Assembly: GCA_001804815.1 (NCBI GenBank)
Contig: MHBI01000119.1
Span: 1-48,610, forward strand
From: Lentisphaerae bacterium GWF2_50_93
Lineage (GTDB): Bacteria; Verrucomicrobiota; Lentisphaeria; Victivallales; GWF2-50-93
Reading direction: 5' to 3'
DNA: 48,610 bases
Positions 33,501-40,294 of this stretch are shown here, in pieces; the first letter of the stretch is position 1, and every line of letters begins with the position of its first letter. The position numbers were made by a program, and so were the translations under genes. The notes below the pieces were generated by a model. It was not told the DNA's origin, ran no database searches, and saw only the letters and a program-made list of their open reading frames with translations.

Positions 33501-34655
33501 GAGCCGTCCAAGGCTGAATATTCGTCTGTTGCCAGGATGTTCGGTATGCCGCCGGGACAGGCAGGTTCGAGCTGGTACTATTACCTTGTGCAGAAGACCG
33601 GAGAGTGGAATTCACGCGAAGATTTGATGCGCACATATCTCGAGCACAGCCGCAGCCTTTATACCGAGAACCATTGGGGCGAGGAGGCCCCGGAGGCATA
33701 CAAGCAGGCAATCCAGGGGGCCGAGATAGTAATCAGAAGCTGGGCAGACAGCGTATCGAGCCCGCTTTCCAACAAATACACTTGGTATATCGACGGCAGC
33801 CTGTCAATGGCGATCAAGCATCTCACCGGCAGGGAGCCGAAATATTATTTTGCCGATGTCAGGGATCCTTCAGGCGTGAAAATGATAACGGCAGAGGATG
33901 CGATCAACACCGATTTCCATGTCCGCCTCTTCAACCGCAAATGGATCGAAGGCATGATGAAGGAGGGATATGCTGGCGCGGACCAGGTCAAGACGAACGT
34001 CTCGAACATGCTTGGATGGAAGATAATGCGTGAAGATTCCATAAGGGACGATCAGTGGAACGAAGTCGTGGAAGTATATGTGCGCGACAGCAGAAAACTC
34101 CATGTAAGGGAATGGTTCGACAAGGAAAACCCGCATGCGTTCCAGACGCTTGTGCATATGATGATGGAAGCTGCGCGGAAGGAGTACTGGAAGGCGGACG
34201 AGGCGACACTGAAGGAGCTTGCGAGCGAATACGCGAAATCCGTCGTGAAGTACGGCCCGGATGGTGGAATAAGGACAGGAGGCAACAGCTTCTTCGAGAA
34301 ATTCCTTTCAGACAAGCTTTCGACGCCGGGCGATGCAAAACTTTTGGCGGACTACAAGGCGACGATGGAGAAGGAGACAGCTGTCCAGAACCAGCAGACA
34401 GGCGCACCTGCCTCGAATCAGCTCCAGCCTGCCCCTGGCGCTGTGAAAAAGACAGAGCAGAATCCTTCACAGGTCCAGGAAAAGCCAAAAGCGGAACAGG
34501 TGAAGGGCAAGGAGCTTGCACATGTCCACGAGCAGAAGGAAAATTCTTTATTTGAGAAGATTGCTTCGATGAAGAATCTGATAATCGTCGGATTGATAGG
34601 TGTGCTGGTGTTCTATCTGGGATTTTGTACGCGCAAGGGTATGCCCGGAAAATAG
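30528..34655 (+). CDS. cobN: CobN/HmuS-type chelatase, membrane-anchored (1375 aa)
   Basis: CobN family signatures run along the chain: HTCHGGESVDARKKL with QECMGGTQP, then DAIIHFGTHGSEFFLPGK (about 562-579), LPNIGVWIINNLGE, KRRTYSTIVDHLTPP, GVRPVWDAKRLVGSVELIP with DVFIQLRGLYRDQLP, and YTWYIDGSLSMAIKHLTG. CobN inserts cobalt in B12 synthesis, while the related HmuS of Bacteroidota acts on heme. Here an N-terminal signal anchor (LPALALLASGLVSYC) and a C-terminal span (NLIIVGLIGVLVFYLGF) place the body in the periplasm, as in HmuS, and no CobS/CobT or B12 genes lie nearby. Together with the ExbB-like and DUF2149-like neighbours, a heme or metal-tetrapyrrole demetallation role is more likely than B12 synthesis. 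AAAGGA precedes the ATG. The frame is intact. Confidence 0.88.
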   Translation: MFLRKIKEFFRTFIFLPALALLASGLVSYCTADDSKASSGKVKFGFIGLHGGMFETFSENAGKLNLQIEYINDEDIVSGKADLSSLDAVFLQHSRPDARDKYTVLLKSARAKNSKFRAYPCSGDGSWVALVPEMAKDGTFVNDEELKKYYNSNKENLRRFLIYALVKYCGRDMKIEPPADPGAPLVYHPDKPDGFPDIRSFLEWSSAKRDISKSGRVIVVAHSNHLMFQQPKVVDALIREFEKRGILAVCLTDGNNGYEQRELEFKPGLVIHTCHGGESVDARKKLDVPHISSLYNKGQSIDEYLDPANMLGLNSGRAHQIITQECMGGTQPLFVSATIKGGGSEEALTPVPERVEHLVDRSCALLKLRNSQPDSRKVAIIYYDRDMGKTELMRGTPTGMNMNAPRSMVEVLKRLSAEGYGVKDAPMNEDELLSMMKDHGRQVGVWNPAVLDKLARSGKAILIPEETYMKWYEEKVPEVRRREIEHQWGPPPGKFLVWEKEGRKFIVIPRLDMGNVVLLPQPLRGEAQSATSLAAQTHDKLIPPPHNYLATYFWLQEGFPADAIIHFGTHGSEFFLPGKADALVRSDWCDIILGRLPNIGVWIINNLGESVPAKRRTYSTIVDHLTPPLVEAELSDDLKNLQSDIEKWTRVEEGALKDKFAKSIGEQVVKLDLAKDLKLDFSGRLPTEKEISTVETHLETIANESVPISLHVFGQVPSKEQLIPYYVRCAGKKFLDAIGMMLPKGEGLDREMDVRKKAESAIRLVVERKLPPEETLKSVGAAIPADGVPKIVAESFAMLVQLDSDMKETGNEFSGLLAALGGRFVPPGPGNSPDRNPGSVPTGRNMFVVNPEEIPSPQSWEIGKQLVDDLLKSEFEKNGRYPNKVAFSLGPMSTYRDFGVIESQILYLMGVRPVWDAKRLVGSVELIPAKELGRPRVDVFIQLRGLYRDQLPTRMQLIDKAIRLISDIDEPGNTLRKNTLKVKNELVQSGMEPSKAEYSSVARMFGMPPGQAGSSWYYYLVQKTGEWNSREDLMRTYLEHSRSLYTENHWGEEAPEAYKQAIQGAEIVIRSWADSVSSPLSNKYTWYIDGSLSMAIKHLTGREPKYYFADVRDPSGVKMITAEDAINTDFHVRLFNRKWIEGMMKEGYAGADQVKTNVSNMLGWKIMREDSIRDDQWNEVVEVYVRDSRKLHVREWFDKENPHAFQTLVHMMMEAARKEYWKADEATLKELASEYAKSVVKYGPDGGIRTGGNSFFEKFLSDKLSTPGDAKLLADYKATMEKETAVQNQQTGAPASNQLQPAPGAVKKTEQNPSQVQEKPKAEQVKGKELAHVHEQKENSLFEKIASMKNLIIVGLIGVLVFYLGFCTRKGMPGK

Positions 34656-34663
34656 ATTGGCGC

Positions 34664-34680
34664 GCCGGCGTCTCGCCGGC
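34664..34680 (+). other. GC-rich hairpin between chelatase and ExbB-like genes
   Basis: GCCGGCG (34664-34670) and CGCCGGC (34674-34680) form a perfect 7-bp stem with loop TCT in the 45-base gap. No T-run follows, so it is not a classic terminator. It could stabilise the upstream message end or lower expression of the downstream genes. Confidence 0.45.
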
Positions 34681-34700
34681 ATTGAACAAGGAAGTTTTAA

Positions 34701-35348
34701 ATGCAGTTTTCAGTACAGTTCCAATATTTATTGTCGCAGATACTGGTTGTTCCTGTGATGGTGACCCTTTTATTTCTGCTGTTCTGGTCCCTTCTTGAAC
34801 TCGGTGGTTTTGCACGTGAATCTCAGGACAGGCGCAGGAAGACCGGCAACTGGAAGAGGTTTGTCGACGGAATACAGGGATTGAAGCAGGATGAGGTCCC
34901 TCAGGCGGCTTCACGCTTTTTCAACAGTTCAGACTATCCGGGTTTCGTTGCGATCTTCGCAGTGCGGGGGAAAACTCTCTTCTCCAATCCAGTGCATCTT
35001 GGCAAGCTCGTGTCCGAACTCGAGATAGAGGCGACGCATGGTCAGTCCAGGATGAACCTGGGAGTCCGTCTCGGTCCTGCGCTCGGACTGATTGGTACCC
35101 TGATCCCTATGGGGCCTGCGCTTCTCGGTCTTTCCGCAGGGAACATACAGGCTATATCCGGCAATCTGGCGGTCGCGTTCAGCTCCACAATCCTCGGACT
35201 TTTTGCAAGTGCGATTTGCTATTTCATCGCGATCGGCAGGCGCCACTGGTATGCGCGAGACGTCTCGGACATCGAATATGTCTGCCACCTTCTATATATG
35301 GACAAGGACATTGAAAAGGAGTTCCACCATGAAAAGCAATCCGTTTAA
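34701..35348 (+). CDS. MotA/TolQ/ExbB-family proton channel protein (215 aa)
   Basis: Three membrane segments are visible: ILVVPVMVTLLFLLFWSLL near the N-terminus, LGLIGTLIPMGPALLGLSAG and ISGNLAVAFSSTILGLFASAICYFI, with the polar loop and the LGPALGLIGTLIPMGPALLG motif of the ExbB/TolQ/MotA family. Such proteins convert proton flow into work on a periplasmic partner. In hmu operons the ExbB-like protein (HmuU) follows the CobN-like HmuS, and that order is kept here. The next gene starts inside its last codons, so their products are probably made in fixed ratio. Confidence 0.88.
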   Translation: MQFSVQFQYLLSQILVVPVMVTLLFLLFWSLLELGGFARESQDRRRKTGNWKRFVDGIQGLKQDEVPQAASRFFNSSDYPGFVAIFAVRGKTLFSNPVHLGKLVSELEIEATHGQSRMNLGVRLGPALGLIGTLIPMGPALLGLSAGNIQAISGNLAVAFSSTILGLFASAICYFIAIGRRHWYARDVSDIEYVCHLLYMDKDIEKEFHHEKQSV

Positions 35349-35700
35349 CAGGTTCCGCAAGGACAATTCACGTTTCAAGAAAATACTCGATGGACGCGAG
35401 GAGGATCCTCTGACAGGTGTCGCGAATCTATTTGATGTCGCAATGGTCCTGACAGCCGCACTGATTCTTGCGCTCGCTGCCGCCTGGAAGAACTACATGC
35501 CTCCTGCGAATCTCGCAGAACAGGCCAGGAAGGATCCGGTGCTTGAGAAACTCGACAGCGAAGGGTTCAGGCTGGAGAAATACCGACCGACCGACCGTGA
35601 ACTTGGAGGCGAAGGGCAGCGGCTTGGAACAGCCTACCAGCTCAAGAACGGCGATGTAGTATATGTGCCTGATGATACGGAAGCAAAGCCTGCGGAATAA
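35329..35700 (+). CDS. DUF2149/HmuV-like membrane protein, ExbD-type partner (123 aa)
   Basis: The start MKSNPFNRFR at 35329 has AAAGGAG upstream and overlaps the ExbB-like gene by 20 bases. The GREEDPLTGVANLFDVAMVL segment, a single membrane span (VAMVLTAALILALAAAW) and the C-terminal YQLKNGDVVYVPD strand pair match DUF2149 proteins, which replace ExbD in hmu operons. Such a protein with an Asp in its membrane segment (FDVAMV) can carry protons. With the ExbB-like and CobN-like proteins it forms an energised periplasmic chelatase complex. The role is inferred from family and order. Confidence 0.8.
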   Translation: MKSNPFNRFRKDNSRFKKILDGREEDPLTGVANLFDVAMVLTAALILALAAAWKNYMPPANLAEQARKDPVLEKLDSEGFRLEKYRPTDRELGGEGQRLGTAYQLKNGDVVYVPDDTEAKPAE

Positions 35701-35707
35701 TACTTGG

Positions 35708-36574
35708 AATTTCCAGGCAAGACATAAGCTTTGATTTTAACTTTAATCCATCTGATTTCCCGCACATTGTCCCTCCCCTCCCCCTCCAGCTTCACTCGAC
35801 TCCGGATGAAAATACCGTTCAAACAAAACAACCGAGTAAAAGCAAGGAAGCGGTAGAGAAAGGCAGGAAATTCATACTTGCGTTTGTACAGAAAGACGGA
35901 TCGATCTGGCTTGCGGGAGGACAAAGGGAGTTCCCTGCTTATACGACAGCCATAGTGCTCACTTTCCTTGCCATAAACAACAATCCCGAAGATGCAAGGA
36001 AAAGCGATCTCGCATGGAAGAACGCGGTCGAATTCATGAGCAGCCTCCAGCACATTCCGGAATCGAACGACCAGGTGTGGGTCTGGTAAAGGACAAGAAC
36101 GATCCGAACTAGGAGGATTCATCTACAAGCCGGAAGGACAACAAGACAGACGAAAAGTTCAAGGAACAGGGACTTCGCGCCTATGGAAGCATGACTTATG
36201 CCGGACTCAAAAGCATGATCTACGCAAAACTGAAGAAGGACGATCCCCGTGTCAAGGCCGTGGCAGAGTGGGCAAGCAAGAACTACACACTTGATGAAAA
36301 TCCCGGAATGGGACTGGCAGGTCACTACTATTACATGGTTGCTTTCGCCAAGGCGCATGCAGTACTCGGGGAAGAAATCGTGGAGACCCCGGACAAACAG
36401 AAGCACCAGTGGAGAACCGATCTGATAAAGAAACTGATTTCACTTCAGCAGGACAAGGGCGAATGGTACAACGACAAGCACGGACGGTATATGGAGTCGA
36501 TACCTGAACTCGTGACTTCATATTCACTCATTTCGATGGAATCAGCACTCCAACCGTATTTGACCGGTAGATAA
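35708..36574 (+). pseudogene. Squalene-cyclase/prenyltransferase-repeat protein, frameshifted remnant
   Basis: Three fragments of one family are visible in different frames. Frame 1 (about 35717 to 36089) has GRKFILAFVQKDGSIWLAGG, AIVLTFLAINNNPEDA and AVEFMSSLQH, then a stop TAA after VWVW. A short piece GGFIYKPEG lies in a second frame near 36115. The third (from about 36138) reads DEKFKEQGLRAYGSMTYAGLK and AEWASKNYTLDENPGM to a stop at 36574. The GSMTYAGLKSMIYA and WLAGGQ motifs are the alpha/alpha-barrel repeats of the squalene/oxidosqualene cyclase and prenyltransferase family. No start codon is evident. At least two frameshifts make it non-functional. Its adjacency suggests it was once part of the chelatase operon. 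Confidence 0.75.
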
Positions 36575-36698
36575 ATTATCGTTGAATTAGTTAGTGAAAA
36601 GCAGAAAATAATTAGCACTATATTTGTAACTAAAGAATGGAAGTTTGCGGAAAAATACGGTTCTCCCCGGAAATGACGCATCTTCCATTCTCTTTAAA

Positions 36699-36940
36699 TG
36701 TTTTTCAAAGCAAGAGATGCCTTCCGTAGGAATCATCCCTATGGAATACCTTGCCGCTATGTTGATGTCATGGGAAATCAGGATATTTGCGAGGTGTCTT
36801 TCCTTGTTCGATCCGCACAGGATATTCATAATCATATGGCGGGAACTGTGACCGATGTCGAGGTGTGAAGTTGGTTCGTCGAGGAGAAGAATTTCAGGCT
36901 CCTGGACCAGCCGCCACGAGCATGTCTCAGCCATTTCCAA
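36699..36940 (-). pseudogene. ABC transporter ATPase remnant (siderophore/cobalamin FecE/BtuD type)
   Basis: On the minus strand LVQEPEILLLDEPTSHLDIG contains a clean Walker B and D-loop, and ILISHDINIAARYS is the following H-loop, as in FecE/BtuD-type ATPases. Walker A and the signature motif are missing, and the sequence before LVQEPE and after ARYS no longer aligns in one frame. It is therefore the internal fragment of a decayed gene. Import of iron-siderophore or cobalamin would fit the neighbouring chelatase locus. No permease remains. Confidence 0.65.
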
Positions 36941-36976
36941 ATACGAGAACAGCTGACATTGGAGAAGCTCGATTTG

Positions 36977-37038
36977 CCGGGGAATTTAATTTTCATGTTG
37001 TTGGAAAGGGGTCTACCGGCAGGAAATTTGATTTTCAT
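36977..37038. repeat. Short imperfect direct repeat
   Basis: CCGGGGAATTTAATTTTCAT (36977-36996) is repeated imperfectly as CCGGCAGGAAATTTGATTTTCAT split over 37016-37038. A weaker third match lies near 37060. On the minus strand each begins ATGAAAAT. It sits in the decayed region and may be a deletion or insertion scar. Confidence 0.4.
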
Positions 37039-37840
37039 AATTCGCGAAAATAGTCCTGTAACTGGGGAAATCAAGGTTTTCCGGAAAGAATCCAGTTGGT
37101 GGACAGATATTGTTATGCATGATACAACCTTGTCATTTGAATGATATAAATGTAAATCATTTTTTTAATTGTTTCTAAAATTTCCTAAAAAACATTGGGG
37201 GAATTGATAAATTTGAAAGTACTCTTGTTTGTCCTTCGCAGGAGCTTCTTAAACTGAAGCCCATATTAACTGGACAGCAGCGATTAGTATTAGAAAATTC
37301 CGTGAATCGCGTCCATAAGGACTGTTATCTTTAACCTGACTACTAAAGTCTGCGAGTCGTGGCTGTCTTGCTGATTGGAACCTGCAGGATATTTTTTAGT
37401 CTTGGAAGACATCCAGTGACTCCAAGCTTTACATTAAGCAAACGAATTGTAACCGCTGGAAATTTCAAAGAATGCCCCGCCGGTTCAAACGGCGGCTTTA
37501 CAGGCTCTTCAAGATTTCTTTTCCTGAAGATTCCGGGTTTTCCTCTTTTATCCGCATGTATTTATCAAACGAGGAGCGAATCAAGAAAGCTGTCAGATGG
37601 ATAGAAAAAGCTCCTAAAATGTCAAAAGCCTATACAAGAGTAAATTAAAGGAAATTCTTAAGCCGAACCTGTGAAGAGAGAACGAAGCATAATTTAAAAA
37701 GGGAATGAAATTGGCATTGGAGAATGCTGATAAACCTGTTTATTTCTCAGTATCCATTTGACAAAACAATTCTGCGATGTAAACGTAAATACAGTCTCAT
37801 CTTTATCGGGGATAAAATAATTACTTTAAAGGGTTATTTT
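37039..37840. other. Poorly coding region of about 800 bases with one possible small ORF
   Basis: AT-rich stretches (37140-37215), short hairpins and no gene longer than 60 codons with a recognised product. CCGCCG and CGGCGG around 37480 form a 6-bp stem with a 7-base loop inside the small ORF described separately. I see no tRNA, IS end or promoter that can be supported. The region probably holds remnants of deleted genes and the control region of the LamG gene that starts at 37841. Confidence 0.5.
37472..37648 (+). CDS. Possible small basic protein (58 aa)
   Basis: The frame opens with MPRRFKRRLYRLFKISF and continues through SSFIRMYLSNEER and WIEKAPKMSKAYTRVN to a TAA. It is basic and helix-forming, with an even spread of charged residues that looks coding. 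No ribosome site is clear before the ATG and no family was recognised. It may be a genuine small gene or the end of a lost gene. Confidence 0.3.
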   Translation: MPRRFKRRLYRLFKISFPEDSGFSSFIRMYLSNEERIKKAVRWIEKAPKMSKAYTRVN

Positions 37841-39187
37841 ATGGATAGACGCCTCTTCACAGCTTTTCTAAGCCTGTATCTTCTAACCCAATACGCGAGC
37901 TTATCCGCTACCGAGCCGACAGAAATTTCCGGTCTCCAAGTCTGGCTCAGGGCAGACAACATTGAAAAAGATGATAATGACAGAGTAAATATCTGGAATG
38001 ACTCATCCGGCAAAGGAAACAATTTTTCCCAGCCAAGCTCCTTGCGCCAGCCGACAATCATTGAAGACTCAATAAACAGATTCCCAGCAATTCGATTCAT
38101 GGGAAATGATTTCATTGACAGTTCTAGCATTTCTGCACTGAGCAGTTCAAAGATCACATCTTTTATTGTTTTTAAGATGAAAGTTACCCCGATACGACAG
38201 GATGTAATGACAAGCGATTATAGGTCAGGCGCCGGGAAGGCGAGTGATGAACTGTGGGGTTTTCATGGACAGTTTCCCGACTTCGGTGCCTTCACCCACA
38301 AGACCGACGGTAAAATAATTAGCGTGATGAAGAAGTCGGAAAGGCACTGGAATATCTGCTCGATGGTCTGGAATTCCTCTTCAGGATTCAATGTCTGGCT
38401 CGATGGAGTATCAGGGAAATCACTTTCAGGTGCAAATGCCAATCCTTCAGGCCATCTAAAGACTAGAATAGGCGCTGGCACCGACGATCCGAAACATTTT
38501 TCAAGGGTTGACATATCCGAGATACTAATATACAACAGGGCTCTTTCGGAAGCCGAACGGATCAATGTTGAAACTTATCTGCAGGACAAGTATTTCGGTG
38601 ACCATGAAGGCCCGAAACTTACTGCTGTTGCAGCCATGGGCGATCCGAAAAGAATTGTCATCACCTTCAATGAGGGAGTTGATGAGGTGGAGGCCGGGAC
38701 CGCTACAAACTACATCGTGGACAATGGAATTAAAGTCTCCGGATCTGTCCTGATAGGCGATGAGAACAGAGTGGAGCTGGCACTTTCGAGTCCTCTCCAG
38801 AAGGGCACCAAATACCTCCTGAAGATTAATAATATCAAGGATCTCGCCGGCAATCTGATAATGGAAAACACGGAAGCATCGTTTGAATTTGCCGACATCC
38901 CTGCGGATGACTTGATTCTCTGGCTGCGCGGAGATTCTTTTGTTACAACCGATGATGAAGGAGGAGTACTTTCCTGGGAGGACCAGAGCGGTAATTCAAA
39001 CAGGGCGACAGTTCCAAAACCTGAGAAGGACAAGCCGTTAATTTCCGGGTCGGCGCTCAACGGCAAGGCTGCAATAAGTTTCAGCGGGAAAAAATGCGCA
39101 ATGAAGTGCGCCGCGATCCCCGAGCTTGATACTGACAAGATCACATGGTTCATAGTCCTTAAGACAATATCCCCTGACAAGAACTAG
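37841..39187 (+). CDS. Exported double-LamG protein, first part up to an in-frame TAG (448 aa)
   Basis: The start at 37841 (MDRRLFTAFLSLYLLTQYAS) gives a signal peptide and has AAAGGG upstream; the frame back to 37724 is not used. Residues about 25-250 are a LamG/concanavalin-like domain (GLQVWLRADNIEKD, WNDSSGKGNNF, EILIYNRALSEAE), followed by an SbsA/Ig-like domain (KRIVITFNEGVDE, TKYLLKINNIKDLAGN) and the first half of a second LamG domain (LILWLRGDSFVTTDD, SWEDQSGNSN). The TAG at 39185 cuts this domain, and the same frame continues intact to 39799. The protein would bind sugars or matrix outside the cell. See the second part. Confidence 0.75.
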   Translation: MDRRLFTAFLSLYLLTQYASLSATEPTEISGLQVWLRADNIEKDDNDRVNIWNDSSGKGNNFSQPSSLRQPTIIEDSINRFPAIRFMGNDFIDSSSISALSSSKITSFIVFKMKVTPIRQDVMTSDYRSGAGKASDELWGFHGQFPDFGAFTHKTDGKIISVMKKSERHWNICSMVWNSSSGFNVWLDGVSGKSLSGANANPSGHLKTRIGAGTDDPKHFSRVDISEILIYNRALSEAERINVETYLQDKYFGDHEGPKLTAVAAMGDPKRIVITFNEGVDEVEAGTATNYIVDNGIKVSGSVLIGDENRVELALSSPLQKGTKYLLKINNIKDLAGNLIMENTEASFEFADIPADDLILWLRGDSFVTTDDEGGVLSWEDQSGNSNRATVPKPEKDKPLISGSALNGKAAISFSGKKCAMKCAAIPELDTDKITWFIVLKTISPDKN

Positions 39188-39799
39188 GGCGTCATTACAA
39201 GCAATTATTCCTGCGGTGCCAGAAACAGTTCCGATGAAATGTGGGGCTCCCTTATCCGAGACAATGAACTTTTCGCCTATGCCAATTCGAGGAAAGGGCA
39301 TCTGGCATATTCAAAACATCCGATTGACAGCTCATGGCACGTCCAATCGGCCGTCTGGAAATCTGATGACGCAATAGACTCATATCTGGACGGGATAAAT
39401 AAAACAACTTCATCCGGTGCCAATGCTGAACCGGACAGGCATAATTTCCTGTTGATAGGAGGAAGGGATTTGAAAGGTACTCATCCATTTACGGGGGAGA
39501 TAGCTGAAATAATTATCTACTCAAGGGAACTCTCAGATACCGATAGGCAGAAGGTGGAAGCCTACTTCAATTTAAAGTATTTCTCTCCTGAGCAGGAGGA
39601 GGACTCTGATCATGACGGTCTCCTGGACTCATGGGAAATGAAGTATTTCGGCAATCTCAACCAGGGGGCGCACGACGATCCCGATGGAGACGGAATTGAC
39701 AATATAACCGAGTTCAAGCAGGGCAGACATCCGAACGCAGGCTCTAGGACAGATACTGAAAACAGGCTCCAGATGGAAGCAGTTTTACCTACAAGATGA
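39188..39799 (+). pseudogene. Continuation of the double-LamG protein after the TAG, with Ca-binding tail
   Basis: The frame stays open from the TAG for 203 codons. GVITSNYSCGARNSSDEMWG and EIAEIIIYSRELSDTDRQ finish the second LamG domain, and DSDHDGLLDSWEMKYFGN with DPDGDGIDNITEF are thrombospondin-type-3/EF-hand-like calcium sites typical of surface proteins. An internal ATG at 39239 exists but would start within the domain, without a ribosome site or signal peptide, so separate expression is unlikely. Unless the stop is read through or is a sequencing error, the gene is broken. The full product would be 652 residues. Confidence 0.7.
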
Positions 39800-39814
39800 C
39801 AGGAGAATAGAAAC

Positions 39815-40294
39815 ATGAAACGCCTCATATTTCCGGCAGTTTTAGTTATAATGGCATTTTTCGCATATGCCGCCCCGCTCCCTCCCTCAAAAGAAGATGC
39901 GGTTTCCCTTGTTGCTCTGACCGTTTCAGATATAGAGCAGGATGCTCCAGGTACAATCAAGAGGATAATCAAAGGGGAGGATACCTACTGGGACAGGGAG
40001 AACAGGGAATTTCTCGTCTTTGTCATGAACGAGGAAGTCAGAGTTGTTGCACATCCTCTTAAAATGCATCTGATGAAAATGTATTCTGAAGAAAAGGACA
40101 ACGAGGGCAAGACCTACAGGAAAGACGCCGTCGTGAATGCCATGGCAAGCGGATCGGGCTGGGTATCCTTTTCTATCAACACAAAAGACGGGAAGAAGAC
40201 AATGGAATCCTTCTACAAGATTGTAAAGGGAAGCGACAAGAAAAATTATATTGTATGCTGTGACATAGAAAAAACTGCGGAGAGCAAGCAGTGA
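39815..40294 (+). CDS. Exported Cache-domain protein (159 aa)
   Basis: A signal peptide (MKRLIFPAVLVIMAFFAYAA) is followed by a single Cache domain: YWDRENREFLVFVMNEEVRVVAHPLKMH, the KTYRKDAVVNAMASGSGWVSF stretch and YKIVKGSDKKNYIVCCDIE give the sCache_2 strand and helix order. It binds small molecules in the periplasm; most relatives are joined to a signalling domain, but this one stands alone. AGGAGAA precedes the ATG. Its stop TGA overlaps the GTG start of the RHS gene (GTGA), which suggests that the two are translated together. Confidence 0.8.
   Translation: MKRLIFPAVLVIMAFFAYAAPLPPSKEDAVSLVALTVSDIEQDAPGTIKRIIKGEDTYWDRENREFLVFVMNEEVRVVAHPLKMHLMKMYSEEKDNEGKTYRKDAVVNAMASGSGWVSFSINTKDGKKTMESFYKIVKGSDKKNYIVCCDIEKTAESKQ

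Noticed and set aside
37466..37500. GGTTCAAAC in a stem-loop near 37480 as a tRNA T-arm
   Set aside because: No acceptor, D or anticodon arms could be built around it, and the segment also lies inside a possible small ORF.
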